A stretch of 64,000 bases of DNA, taken from positions 1 through 64,000 of the forward strand of contig CAYZUS010000005.1 in NCBI GenBank assembly GCA_964481885.1, read 5' to 3'. The position numbers were made by a program, and so were the translations under genes. Shown here piece by piece: positions 54,931 through 62,619 of this stretch. Source of the DNA: Fen731 sp964481885 (GTDB lineage: Bacteria > Actinomycetota > Humimicrobiia > Humimicrobiales > Humimicrobiaceae). Every line of letters starts with the position of its first letter. Position 1 is the first letter of the stretch. A model generated the notes under the pieces. It saw only the letters and a list, made by a program, of their open reading frames with translations, had not been told where the DNA came from and made no database searches.

Positions 54931-55737
54931 CTATTTCTGCTCTTCCCCATATATAAATGCTTCGCCGGGGCTTAGCATTACAAGCCTGCAGTCGGGCGCA
55001 TATTCGGGAAATGCCTTGATGGCATCTATAGGGTCGCCCTTTTCTCCCTTATGCAAAGGAAATGTCCAGAAATGATGAGGCAAGCACACCTTTGACTGCA
55101 TCTGATTTGCCAGCTTTGCGGCATCTTCTGCATTCAGGTTGCCAAACGCCCCGTTGATAGGCAAAAGTGCCACCTGTGGCTTTAGTTCTATTGCTTTCTC
55201 TAGGACTTTGCTGTTATAACAGGTATCACCGCTGTAATAAACCTTTACATAACCAAAATCAAACATAAAGCCAAATGCCTCATTACAGAATTCGCCATGG
55301 TCGGCCCCTGTAATGATGAGTTTAAACTCATCAAAACTTACTTCCATATCCTTTTTAATAAGATTTATCTTTTGATCAGGGACCCCGGCCTGAATGGCTA
55401 TTTTTTTACTTTCCGTATTTGCATATAAAGATGTGCGATTGTTGTTTAGCAGCTCAAAAATGGCGTCCGCATCCAGATGGTCACCATGCTCGTGTGATGA
55501 AAAAAGATAGTCTATACCGATTTCGCCAGGTTTAAACACGGATGCCGTCATTCTTTTAAAACCGTATCCATAGTCTTTTTTAAGAAGATTGTACACATAG
55601 TCTGTAAGATACGGGTCAATTGCAATGATTTTACCACCAGGAGTCTTTATTAAAAAACCAGCCTGCCCTATCCAGATTATGCATATGTTATTTCTGCTTA
55701 CTCTAATGTTATCCAGGTATTCTTTAAAAGTCTGCAT
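54931..55737 (-). CDS. Metallo-beta-lactamase-fold hydrolase (UlaG/UPF0173-like)
   Basis: About 268 residues from the ATG at 55737, which has AAAAGGAGG five bases ahead; 23 further upstream residues lack support. The fold has GQAGFLIKTPGGKIIAIDPYLTD, the SSHEHGDHLD metal motif, HGEFCNEAFGF, YSGDTCYN and CLPHHFWTFP. UlaG hydrolyses L-ascorbate-6-phosphate lactone, and relatives are general lactonases or phosphoesterases. Stands next to a GntR regulator, fitting a sugar-lactone step. Confidence 0.85.
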   Translation of the reverse strand: MQTFKEYLDNIRVSRNNICIIWIGQAGFLIKTPGGKIIAIDPYLTDYVYNLLKKDYGYGFKRMTASVFKPGEIGIDYLFSSHEHGDHLDADAIFELLNNNRTSLYANTESKKIAIQAGVPDQKINLIKKDMEVSFDEFKLIITGADHGEFCNEAFGFMFDFGYVKVYYSGDTCYNSKVLEKAIELKPQVALLPINGAFGNLNAEDAAKLANQMQSKVCLPHHFWTFPLHKGEKGDPIDAIKAFPEYAPDCRLVMLSPGEAFIYGEEQK

Positions 55738-55830
55738 AATTCCTCCTTTTGTTAATGGTCCCCGGTTTAAATATAATTTTTTCCCTGTAAAAATAATTTC
55801 AGTCACAACTATTAATTATTCTGCATGAAC

Positions 55831-55859
55831 AAACTAAAATATAATTCATTTTTTAGTTT
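55831..55859. repeat. AT-only inverted repeat with ROK-like half-site
   Basis: AAACTAAAA (55831-55839) and TTTTAGTTT (55851-55859) are perfect complements. The left arm is preceded by AC, giving the ACAAACTAA half of the ROK-type operators seen at 29.1 and 34.7 kb, but no second arm lies at the right distance. Weak evidence for regulation of the lactonase-like gene. Confidence 0.3.
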
Positions 55860-55997
55860 TTAGCAGGCAACAATCTTTAAAAGCCTTAAATATTCCGGCC
55901 CAGGTTCACCACAATACAGGTTTTTAATTTGTTGACCCATGGCCATTTTTCAAGTTTCAAATAGCAACAGACGGCATGGCACACCGGATAAAGTGAT

Positions 55998-56696
55998 TTA
56001 AGTCTGCGAAAAACGCAGCGATTCTGCCTGTTTATTTAACTTGATAACATAATCAAGATTGTTCTGGATATGTTCCCTGAGGAAATCCTGGGCACTTTTT
56101 ATATCACCTTTTTCCATAAAAGCAGCTATCTTGTAGTGCTGTCCCATCCCCTGCACTGAAAAATCTTCTTTAAACATATTGTAAAGTGAAAACAGTAAAG
56201 TCATCAGCTGATATTTGATGCTTTTATAAATATTAATCACATAGTTATTCTGGGAGCTTATAATTATGGTCTCATGGAAATTAAGATCAGCCTCTACATA
56301 CTCAAAAGAGTTCATCTCTTTTTTATTGATCATGCTATCAAGCTTCTTGACACAATGATTTAATTTTTCAACAGGCACGCAATTTTTCTGGATACATGTT
56401 TCAATACTTAATAATTCCAACGTCATCCTGAATAAAAAGAGGTCCTCTATCTCCTTCTGTTTTAACTTAAGGACCTTTGTGTACTTGTTGCGCTCGCTTT
56501 TAACCATCCCTTCAGATTCAAGGATTAAAAAAGCTTCGCGAATACAGTTTCTGCTTATGTTGAATTCGCCTGCAAGTTTTTCTTCAATAAGCCTGGAGCC
56601 CTGTGCATAGACGCCTTCTATGATTCTCTGGCGGATGATATTTGCGGCTTTCTGGCCCAAAGGTGTTTTGTCTATGCTGTTTGTTTCGTTATCCAT
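55998..56696 (-). CDS. GntR-family regulator, FadR subfamily
   Basis: 232 residues. Winged helix-turn-helix (about 13-75; IIEGVYAQGSRLIEEKLAGEF, RNCIREAFLILESEG) followed by an all-helical FCD ligand domain (about 85-220). Upstream at 56761-56783 is a core ATTGTCAACAAT in a segment shared with the 22.36 kb inverted repeat, so it probably controls itself and that distant locus. Ligands of the subfamily are sugar acids and small organic acids. No clear ribosome site before the ATG. Confidence 0.92.
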   Translation of the reverse strand: MDNETNSIDKTPLGQKAANIIRQRIIEGVYAQGSRLIEEKLAGEFNISRNCIREAFLILESEGMVKSERNKYTKVLKLKQKEIEDLFLFRMTLELLSIETCIQKNCVPVEKLNHCVKKLDSMINKKEMNSFEYVEADLNFHETIIISSQNNYVINIYKSIKYQLMTLLFSLYNMFKEDFSVQGMGQHYKIAAFMEKGDIKSAQDFLREHIQNNLDYVIKLNKQAESLRFSQT

Positions 56697-56760
56697 AATA
56701 TTCTGACAGTGTTTCTACAATAGAAAGAATGTATATATGATTAAGTTTTAATTGTATACT

Positions 56761-56783
56761 TGAAATTGTAGATTGTCAACAAT
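56761..56783. promoter_or_regulatory. Probable autoregulatory operator of the FadR-type regulator
   Basis: The core ATTGTCAACAAT (56772-56783) has five-base arms around CA. It is 65-87 bases before the regulator start. Its 23 bases match 22361-22383 except at one position. Another GntR-like half ATTGTATAC lies just beside it. Confidence 0.55.
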
Positions 56784-56832
56784 ATGGCAAATCGTTTGGA
56801 CAACGTTTGCAAATGGTTGGAGAATGAACATC

Positions 56833-57795
56833 TTATCCCAGCAACTCTTTTATCCCTGCAACAATATCACTGACCTGGGGTAATATGTCTTCTTCAAGCG
56901 GTGGCGAGAAAGGTATGGGAGCATATTTTGCTGATATTATTTTTACTTTTACACCAGAGGAAAAACTACTATAGACTAAAACAGCTATGTGTTCTGCAAT
57001 AGAGCAGACCGCGTAGTCCTCCTGGACAATGAGCAACCGGCTTGTCTTTGAAACGGATTCCAGTATGGTTGCTGAATCCAACGGACTTAAACTTTGTAGA
57101 TCAATAAGTTCAATACTGTACTGCGGCAAAGAACTTATCGCCTGTTTTGCCAGGCTGACCTGGTAACCGTATGCCGCTACAGTAAGATCGCTGCCTTTGG
57201 ACAATATGTTTGAGAGCCCTATAGGAATGAGGTATTCTTCTTCAGGAACTTCCTGTTCTGCCTGGTATAGTATTTTTGGTTCCAAAAACGCAACTGGGTT
57301 ATCATCCCTGATTGCTGATTTTAACAGCCCTTTCCCGCTATAGGCACCTGAGGCGCATACTACTTTGATGCCCGGAGTATGAATAAAAATCGATTCTACA
57401 CTGGTAGAATGCTGCGATGCCTGGCTTAAGTAACCTCCGTTTGGAAGCCTTAATGTCACCGGGACAGTAACCCTGCCGCCACTCATATACCTTGCTTTTG
57501 CTATCTGGTTAAATATCTGGTCAGCTGCCACAGCATAAAAATCCCCTATCATAAATTCAACTACCGGCCGAAAGCCCCTCAATGCCGCTCCCAATGCCGC
57601 ACCTGTAAAACATGATTCTGTTATGGGTGTATTTATTACCCTGCCGGCTCCGACCTTTTGGGGAAGATCATTAGTGACACCTGCGTAAGCTCCGCCTGTG
57701 GCTATATCTTCACCCATTATAAAGACTTTTTCATCTCTTAACATCTCTTCGGTGAGAGCCTCGTTTATTGCCTGCCTTAACGTAATTTTCCTCAA
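56833..57795 (-). CDS. 2-oxoacid/acetoin dehydrogenase E1 beta subunit (pair 3)
   Basis: 320 residues, TTG start with AAAGGAG eight bases ahead. AcoB/PdhB family with FIMGEDIATGGAYAG, RVINTPITESCF carrying the catalytic Glu, and SQASQHSTSVE with the active-site His. The block SAKYAPIPFSPP at the end is usual. Five bases after the alpha stop. Lies downstream of, and possibly regulated with, the FadR-type gene 136 bases further on. Confidence 0.93.
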   Translation of the reverse strand: MRKITLRQAINEALTEEMLRDEKVFIMGEDIATGGAYAGVTNDLPQKVGAGRVINTPITESCFTGAALGAALRGFRPVVEFMIGDFYAVAADQIFNQIAKARYMSGGRVTVPVTLRLPNGGYLSQASQHSTSVESIFIHTPGIKVVCASGAYSGKGLLKSAIRDDNPVAFLEPKILYQAEQEVPEEEYLIPIGLSNILSKGSDLTVAAYGYQVSLAKQAISSLPQYSIELIDLQSLSPLDSATILESVSKTSRLLIVQEDYAVCSIAEHIAVLVYSSFSSGVKVKIISAKYAPIPFSPPLEEDILPQVSDIVAGIKELLG

Positions 57796-57800
57796 ATTTA

Positions 57801-59048
57801 TTACTCCTTTAAGTAGTCCTTTGCAGCTTCAGTTGGTGAAAGATAGGCGGAATTTTCCGCAAATGCAACTGCCCGCTTTATTTCCTCAGACACTTCCATT
57901 GTTATTCTTTCAACATCTGATTCGCGGAAATCCGGGCGCGTTTTTATTTTATCAAAGAATATTTTTATGGGGTCATATTTCGGCAAATCGGCCAAATCCC
58001 TGGCTGAGCGGTAGTTCTGCGGGTCTCCTATCCAGTGCCCTTCGCGCCTGTGTGTTACAGCTTCAATCAGTACCGGATGACTGCCTTTCCTGATTTCCTC
58101 CAATGCGCCCATGCATGTAAAATACACTTCAAATATATCATCGCCATCAATAAGCACCGATGGAATGTCGTAACCGAGGCCTCTTTTGTAAATAAGAGGC
58201 GTGCTGCAGGCGTAATCACTTGAGGTCGAAATGGCATAGCCGTTATTTTCGCAGAAAAACATTACCGGCAGTGAGAATATTTTGGCAAAATTCAAGCTTT
58301 CCCCAAATGTTCCCTGGTTTGAGGCCCCATCACCAAAAAATGCCACAGTCACACTGTTGTCACCATTTAATTTGGAAGCAAGACCCGAACCGCATGCAAT
58401 TGGAAGACCGGCTCCAACGATACCATTTGCGCCGAGTATTCCGAGTCCGATATCGGCAATATGCATCGAACCTCCCTTGCCTTTTGAATACCCGTCTGCT
58501 TTTCCCAATAATTCTGCAAACATCTTCGATACATCAGCGCCTTTTGCAATCATATGCCCGTGGCCCCTGTGCGTGCTTGTAATAAAGTCCTCTTTTTTTA
58601 ATGCGCTGCAGACTCCGGCAGCAATCGCTTCCTCGCCCAGATAAACATGGACAAAGTCGCCCTTTATAATATCTTTTTGTTTATACGCTTTTGCAAATTC
58701 CTCAAAAAACCTGATTTTTAGCATCAGGTAGTAAAAACGCAGGACAGTGTCATAAGACAGTTCTTCCGGCAGATGACCGGAATTTGTAAAACTTCCGGCA
58801 TCCTTTTTCTTTCCCGAGGTAAATACGCCTGATGTTTCTGAATTTTTGCCAAGCCAGTCTGCTCTTTCAGAGTTTTCAGTCTTCCCGGTACTGCCGAATT
58901 CAATTTTGAGGTTTTTTTCCCTTATATAATCCTCTGCCAGGGATGTGAGAATTGTACCTTCCTCAAGTAGTATCCTGCTGCCAGACTGACAACCTGACTG
59001 GCCAGCCAGTTTTTCAATGTTTTCTCTTGTAATAATTTCCTTCTGCAA
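57801..59048 (-). CDS. E1 alpha subunit (pair 3) with an extra N-terminal domain
   Basis: 415 residues, TTG start with AAGGAG eight bases ahead. From about residue 95 it is a normal E1 alpha: THRGHGHMIAKG, GGSMHIADIG, TPP motif G229-D-G231 to N258-N259. Residues 1-50 are extra: ITRENIEKLA, then GTILTSLAEDYIREKNLKI (31-49), like the short TPxAxDyL-type segments at the start of EutQ/EutT and other microcompartment-associated proteins. Residues 51-92 are a polar linker. Family members end near 330 residues, so the extension is real. Function of the extension unknown; protein docking is a guess. Confidence 0.9.
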   Translation of the reverse strand: MQKEIITRENIEKLAGQSGCQSGSRILLEEGTILTSLAEDYIREKNLKIEFGSTGKTENSERADWLGKNSETSGVFTSGKKKDAGSFTNSGHLPEELSYDTVLRFYYLMLKIRFFEEFAKAYKQKDIIKGDFVHVYLGEEAIAAGVCSALKKEDFITSTHRGHGHMIAKGADVSKMFAELLGKADGYSKGKGGSMHIADIGLGILGANGIVGAGLPIACGSGLASKLNGDNSVTVAFFGDGASNQGTFGESLNFAKIFSLPVMFFCENNGYAISTSSDYACSTPLIYKRGLGYDIPSVLIDGDDIFEVYFTCMGALEEIRKGSHPVLIEAVTHRREGHWIGDPQNYRSARDLADLPKYDPIKIFFDKIKTRPDFRESDVERITMEVSEEIKRAVAFAENSAYLSPTEAAKDYLKE

Positions 59049-59258
59049 ATTATGACTCCTTAAAGAGATGTAATTTATTTACTTAATTCAAAGCAAAGGT
59101 ACCAGTTACTTTTCTCCCGGATTATATAATATCCTTATACCTGACCCAAATCCAGAATTTTTTTATATTACTGTTTTGCTCTTTCATCACCTTTTCATTT
59201 TTATGATCTGGATTTAAACTGCCTGGAATGCTTTAATTTTTTGTGCTCCCGGATAAAA

Positions 59259-60374
59259 CTATAACTGAAGTATTTTTGGCATTTTAAATTTCTGGCCCCC
59301 TGCTGATATTTCCATATACGGCCACCTTTCATCAATAGAAAGCTGTCGTGTTTTCTCGCCATCCAGCAGGTAAATATCTTCGGCTTTTGCCCCCGCAATA
59401 GTCGGGTTCCAGCTTAAGAGATTATTATTTTTAAGCTTTTGCTCTGACAGATCAGTTGCAACTATTTCCCGTGCTTTATAACCTATTATGCCGCCCTGCG
59501 TATGGTTTTTCCATTCATCTTCATAACCCAGATCCTTATAAGCTTTCCTGCCTGCTTTAAATACATCTCCCAGGGATACGCCGGATTTTGAACTGCCGCA
59601 GAAGGCTGCCTCTATCTGATTGACGGCTTCCTGCTTTTTAATTATTTCTTTCGGAGGCTCTCCAAAATACATGGATCTCGAAACAGAGATGTTGATGCCA
59701 TCTTTTTCTGCAACTGTTGCAAAAAGGACATAACTGTCTATTTTCTTTCCGGTTGCCACAGGGTGCCTGTATTTAAAAATCCTTTCGTCACTTCCCACAA
59801 GCGCCACCGGCAGCCTGATGCCACTTTTCAGGCATAAACATGTAAAATCATTTGCCAGACTAATCTCTGTTATTCCAGGTTTTAAGGCCATGCAATAATC
59901 GGTTAAAAGAGCACTGTACTGTTTGCAGAATTTTTCAGCCTTATCCATTTCATGCTCTGTCAGCTCAATTCGCAGTGCCATGAGCCCGTCTTCGATATTC
60001 TCAACACCGCTTTCAGAAAAATCTGCCCCTATTTTTCCGCCGGGAACTAATTTCCCTGCAGCTTCAATTGGGGAACCGTCATACCATTCATACTTTACCG
60101 GCTCAAATCCCAAACCTTCAAGCTCCTCAGCCATTACCCTGTCAAGATCGCTGCTGCTGCTGATGAGATATTTTTTATCTGTGGTTATAAACAAGTTAAC
60201 CAGGGAAATATCGGCGTTCTTTAAGACTTCATTTCTTCTTCCTCCTGTAAACCAAAGAAAGTTAGTCTGCGTGGACAAAATAACCCCGGAAAGCCCCTTT
60301 TGCAAAAGTAATTCCCTGGTTTTTACCTCTTTTATTTCCAAATCTTTTATCAATGTTTTACCCCATCCTTTCAC
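59259..60374 (-). CDS. M24-family (aminopeptidase P-like) protein lacking metal ligands
   Basis: 371 residues. Creatinase N-terminal domain (about 15-135) and pita-bread C-terminal domain. The positions where M24 enzymes have metal-binding Asp, Asp, His, Glu, Glu instead show LFATVAEKDGINISVSRS, HTQGGIIGYKA and WNPTIAGAKAED, so most ligands are gone. It likely does not act as a metallopeptidase and may bind a small molecule. A GTG at 60374 has no ribosome site; the TTG seven codons in, at 60353, with AAAGGA upstream is an alternative. Near a sugar GntR regulator. Confidence 0.78.
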   Translation of the reverse strand: MKGWGKTLIKDLEIKEVKTRELLLQKGLSGVILSTQTNFLWFTGGRRNEVLKNADISLVNLFITTDKKYLISSSSDLDRVMAEELEGLGFEPVKYEWYDGSPIEAAGKLVPGGKIGADFSESGVENIEDGLMALRIELTEHEMDKAEKFCKQYSALLTDYCMALKPGITEISLANDFTCLCLKSGIRLPVALVGSDERIFKYRHPVATGKKIDSYVLFATVAEKDGINISVSRSMYFGEPPKEIIKKQEAVNQIEAAFCGSSKSGVSLGDVFKAGRKAYKDLGYEDEWKNHTQGGIIGYKAREIVATDLSEQKLKNNNLLSWNPTIAGAKAEDIYLLDGEKTRQLSIDERWPYMEISAGGQKFKMPKILQL

Positions 60375-60406
60375 TTGATTTTAAGCTTTTAAAAATATTA
60401 AGGATT

Positions 60407-61165
60407 TCACCTTTTGGTATAAAAAGTAAACTCGCTTTTTTCGCTGCTGAAAAAGTCCTCATAGAAACCTATAGGTTTTTCATTTTTATCCAGCAGAATA
60501 CTTCGCATGTAGAAAAAACTTGCCTGCCTGTCAATCAGCAAGACTTCTGCAGCTTTAGGAAACAGGTTTTTATTTACCGGGTTTAAATATCTCTTAATCC
60601 CTGAAATGTGAATACCGTACTTTTCTTCTATCAAAGCAGTAGTCGAGCTGTTAACAAGGTCATTATCTATAAAACCCGGGCATATTTTTTCCGGGATTTG
60701 TATAATGGTAAAATAAAGAGGCTGGTTTAATACAAACCTGAGCCTTTCAACATAATTTATTTTGTCATCTTTTCCAAGGCCAAGTATAACTGCAACCTCT
60801 TTTTTAGGAAGTATCCTTTCTTTTACAAGTATCCTGTTTAGAAAACTGATATTTTTTGCAGCAAGCTCATCTGTAAAAAAAGCTACATCCTGCATAAGCG
60901 AGGACTTGATCTTTTTGCTCTTTACAAAAGTTCCAAAACCTTTGACTCTTGTCAGAAAGCCTTCATTTTCAAGTTCTTTTATCGCCTGCCTTACTGTGGG
61001 CCTGCTAACACCAAAAATACTGCACATATCCATCTCATTGTCTATTTTGGCGCCCAGCTCAAAGTCGGATATAATGGCACTGAGAAGCTGCTCCTTTACC
61101 TGCAGGTAAAAAGGTACCCTGTTTTCTTTGCTGACCTCATGGAATATATTTGTTTTTAGGTTCAT
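60407..61165 (-). CDS. GntR-family regulator, HutC/UTRA subfamily
   Basis: 252 residues; AAGGAA seven bases before the ATG. Winged helix-turn-helix (about 15-85, VPFYLQVKEQLLSAI, GVSRPTVRQAIKELENEGFL) and UTRA effector domain (about 105-245). The UTRA group senses sugar phosphates or related ligands. Its spacer upstream holds the 35-base periodic repeat. Likely regulates the neighbouring aldolase and M24 genes. Confidence 0.92.
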   Translation of the reverse strand: MNLKTNIFHEVSKENRVPFYLQVKEQLLSAIISDFELGAKIDNEMDMCSIFGVSRPTVRQAIKELENEGFLTRVKGFGTFVKSKKIKSSLMQDVAFFTDELAAKNISFLNRILVKERILPKKEVAVILGLGKDDKINYVERLRFVLNQPLYFTIIQIPEKICPGFIDNDLVNSSTTALIEEKYGIHISGIKRYLNPVNKNLFPKAAEVLLIDRQASFFYMRSILLDKNEKPIGFYEDFFSSEKSEFTFYTKR

Positions 61166-61255
61166 TTTATTTCCTTTTGGGAAGTAACCTGCCTGCTGCC
61201 GGGATTGCTGGCTTGTATATTTTATGGCCGGGATATCTGGTTAACCTTGATTTAA

Positions 61256-61430
61256 ATGCCGCCTGTCCTTTTTGGTATTATTTGCCATAATTACTCCCTG
61301 CTCTACCCGGCGTCTCTAATCTTAATTGCTACCTGTTTCCCCTGATACCCCTATTCTTAATTACTCCCTGTTTTTGCAGTTGCCAGGCATTCTCGTTACT
61401 GCCTGTTTTACCGTATATCAGTCATTCCAA
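61256..61430. repeat. Five-copy degenerate tandem repeat with exact 35-base period
   Basis: A word like TTACTNCCTG recurs at 61256 (diverged), 61291, 61326, 61361 and 61396, precisely 35 bases apart. With its left flank the consensus is ATTCTTAATTACTCCCTG followed by T-rich bases; a middle stretch of about 13 bases differs in each copy. Noncoding spacer between the class II aldolase gene and the UTRA regulator. No known repeat family recognised. Confidence 0.75.
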
Positions 61431-61448
61431 GCCACGAGCGTATGGCTG

Positions 61449-62246
61449 TCATTTTAAAGTTTCCTTACGGATGATATCAGCAATCATGCCTGCCAGACTG
61501 CTTATGCTGTCTGCCTGTAAAAGTTCCCCGGCAGGGGCCGATGCGCCGGACTGTTCCAGATTGCAGGTTATGTTTGTAGTCTCGAAACTTAACCCTTTTT
61601 TCAGCTCATTAAGCTTTTCTACCTGGCTTCCGGACAAAGTATTTACATTCCCGAGCAAAAGTGAATTTAAATAAGTCCTTGCATAGGTCTCTGTCAGCGT
61701 AAGGTTATTGCAGGCATCAAAAACATCCTTGCCTGTAACGAGGACCCCGTGGTTTTCAAGTAATAATGCTCTATGGCCTTTCTGTACATAATCCGATACA
61801 ATCCCTGCCAGATCCCCGGTGGCCGGTGTCATATATGGAACGAGCGGTATCTGTCCCAAAACCATTATTATCTCAGGCATTATGCATTGATCCAGGCTTT
61901 TTCCGCTTATGGCAAAAGCTGAGGCGCTTGGAGCATGTGAATGGATAACAGATTGTATACCAGGATTTTTTTTGTAACTTAAAAGATGCATAAGCACCTC
62001 TGAAGAAGCTCTGAGGCCGTCACTTCTGTTATCTATTGTCTTTCCTGATGAATCTATCAGTACAATATCTTCTCGCTTTAGTATAAAGACAGGAACCCCG
62101 GAAGGAGTTATCAGATATTTGTTATCATCGATTTTAATGGATATATTTCCGGAACTGCCGGATAACATTCCCTTGCTGTCAAGCTCTTTGACAACTGCCA
62201 TGAGATCGTTTCTTTTTTTATCCAAAAATTCGTTTTCATGTTCCAT
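61449..62246 (-). CDS. Class II aldolase/adducin-family protein (FucA-like)
   Basis: 265 residues. Zinc site E83, H102, H104 and H166, the offsets being constant (+10/+11) against FucA E73, H92, H94, H155. The SGSSGNISIK and LENHGVLVTG motifs are intact. Cleaves a ketose-1-phosphate such as fuculose- or rhamnulose-1-phosphate to dihydroxyacetone phosphate and lactaldehyde, or acts as a related epimerase/decarboxylase. About 40 polar residues extend the C-terminus. Could complete a pathway with the FucI-like and FGGY enzymes 35 kb away. Confidence 0.9.
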   Translation of the reverse strand: MEHENEFLDKKRNDLMAVVKELDSKGMLSGSSGNISIKIDDNKYLITPSGVPVFILKREDIVLIDSSGKTIDNRSDGLRASSEVLMHLLSYKKNPGIQSVIHSHAPSASAFAISGKSLDQCIMPEIIMVLGQIPLVPYMTPATGDLAGIVSDYVQKGHRALLLENHGVLVTGKDVFDACNNLTLTETYARTYLNSLLLGNVNTLSGSQVEKLNELKKGLSFETTNITCNLEQSGASAPAGELLQADSISSLAGMIADIIRKETLK

Positions 62247-62300
62247 TTTTTACCAGAAGACCTTTCCTATTTAGAAGTAATTGGACCATTGTTTATTTTT

Positions 62301-62350
62301 TTCATGTCTGATATTTTCTTCATATCTGGATTTTTTCATATCCGAAAATC
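62301..62350. repeat. Three imperfect 16-18 base direct repeats
   Basis: TTCATGTCTGATATTT, TTCATATCTGGATTTT and TTCATATCCGAAAATC begin at 62301, 62319 and 62335. Sit 55-105 bases before the class II aldolase start and may be regulator sites. Confidence 0.4.
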
Positions 62351-62386
62351 ATGTGACTATCGTAATTCATGATAAATTGCCTGTCA

Positions 62387-62402
62387 ATATGTAATTACAT
62401 AT
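62387..62402. promoter_or_regulatory. Perfect 16-base palindrome, candidate GntR operator
   Basis: ATATGTAATTACATAT equals its own reverse complement. It lies about 140 bases upstream of the class II aldolase gene, next to two GntR-type regulator genes; the TGTAATTACA core fits that family's short A/T-rich operators. Confidence 0.5.
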
Positions 62403-62431
62403 ATCATAATAATAATTACAATTTATAATTT

Positions 62432-62605
62432 TTATGACTCCTCAAGCAAATTCATATAATTTCTTGCGGAGCGCAAAACACGATAAACAATAATTTTTTT
62501 ATCAATGAACCGGTAAAAGGCTATGTAGGTGTCTATAACAACCACTCGGAAATTGAACTTTTGCATCGAACGGTAAGTAGAGGAACGCCCGAATTTGGAA
62601 AATCC
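62432..62605 (-). pseudogene. C-terminal remnant of a RelE/ParE-type toxin
   Basis: Minus strand, 58 codons open from just after a TGA at 62606 to a TAA at 62432. The translation includes FRVVVIDTYIAFYRFIDKKI and then VYRVLRSARNYMNLLEES, the familiar last two strands and Arg-rich tail of ParE/RelE proteins. The N-terminal half is missing; the upstream sequence belongs to the aldolase gene end. An internal ATG at 62566 could give 44 residues. No antitoxin gene adjoins. A decayed toxin-antitoxin locus is the best reading. Confidence 0.75.
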
Positions 62606-62619
62606 TCAAGCATTAAAGA

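Noticed and set aside
55831..55859. Rho-independent terminator
   Set aside because: The stem is only A-T pairs, too weak, and the position is upstream of a gene rather than after one.
61256..61430. CRISPR-like repeats and spacers
   Set aside because: The conserved part is about 18-22 bases and degenerate, the variable part only about 13 bases, and no cas genes are seen.
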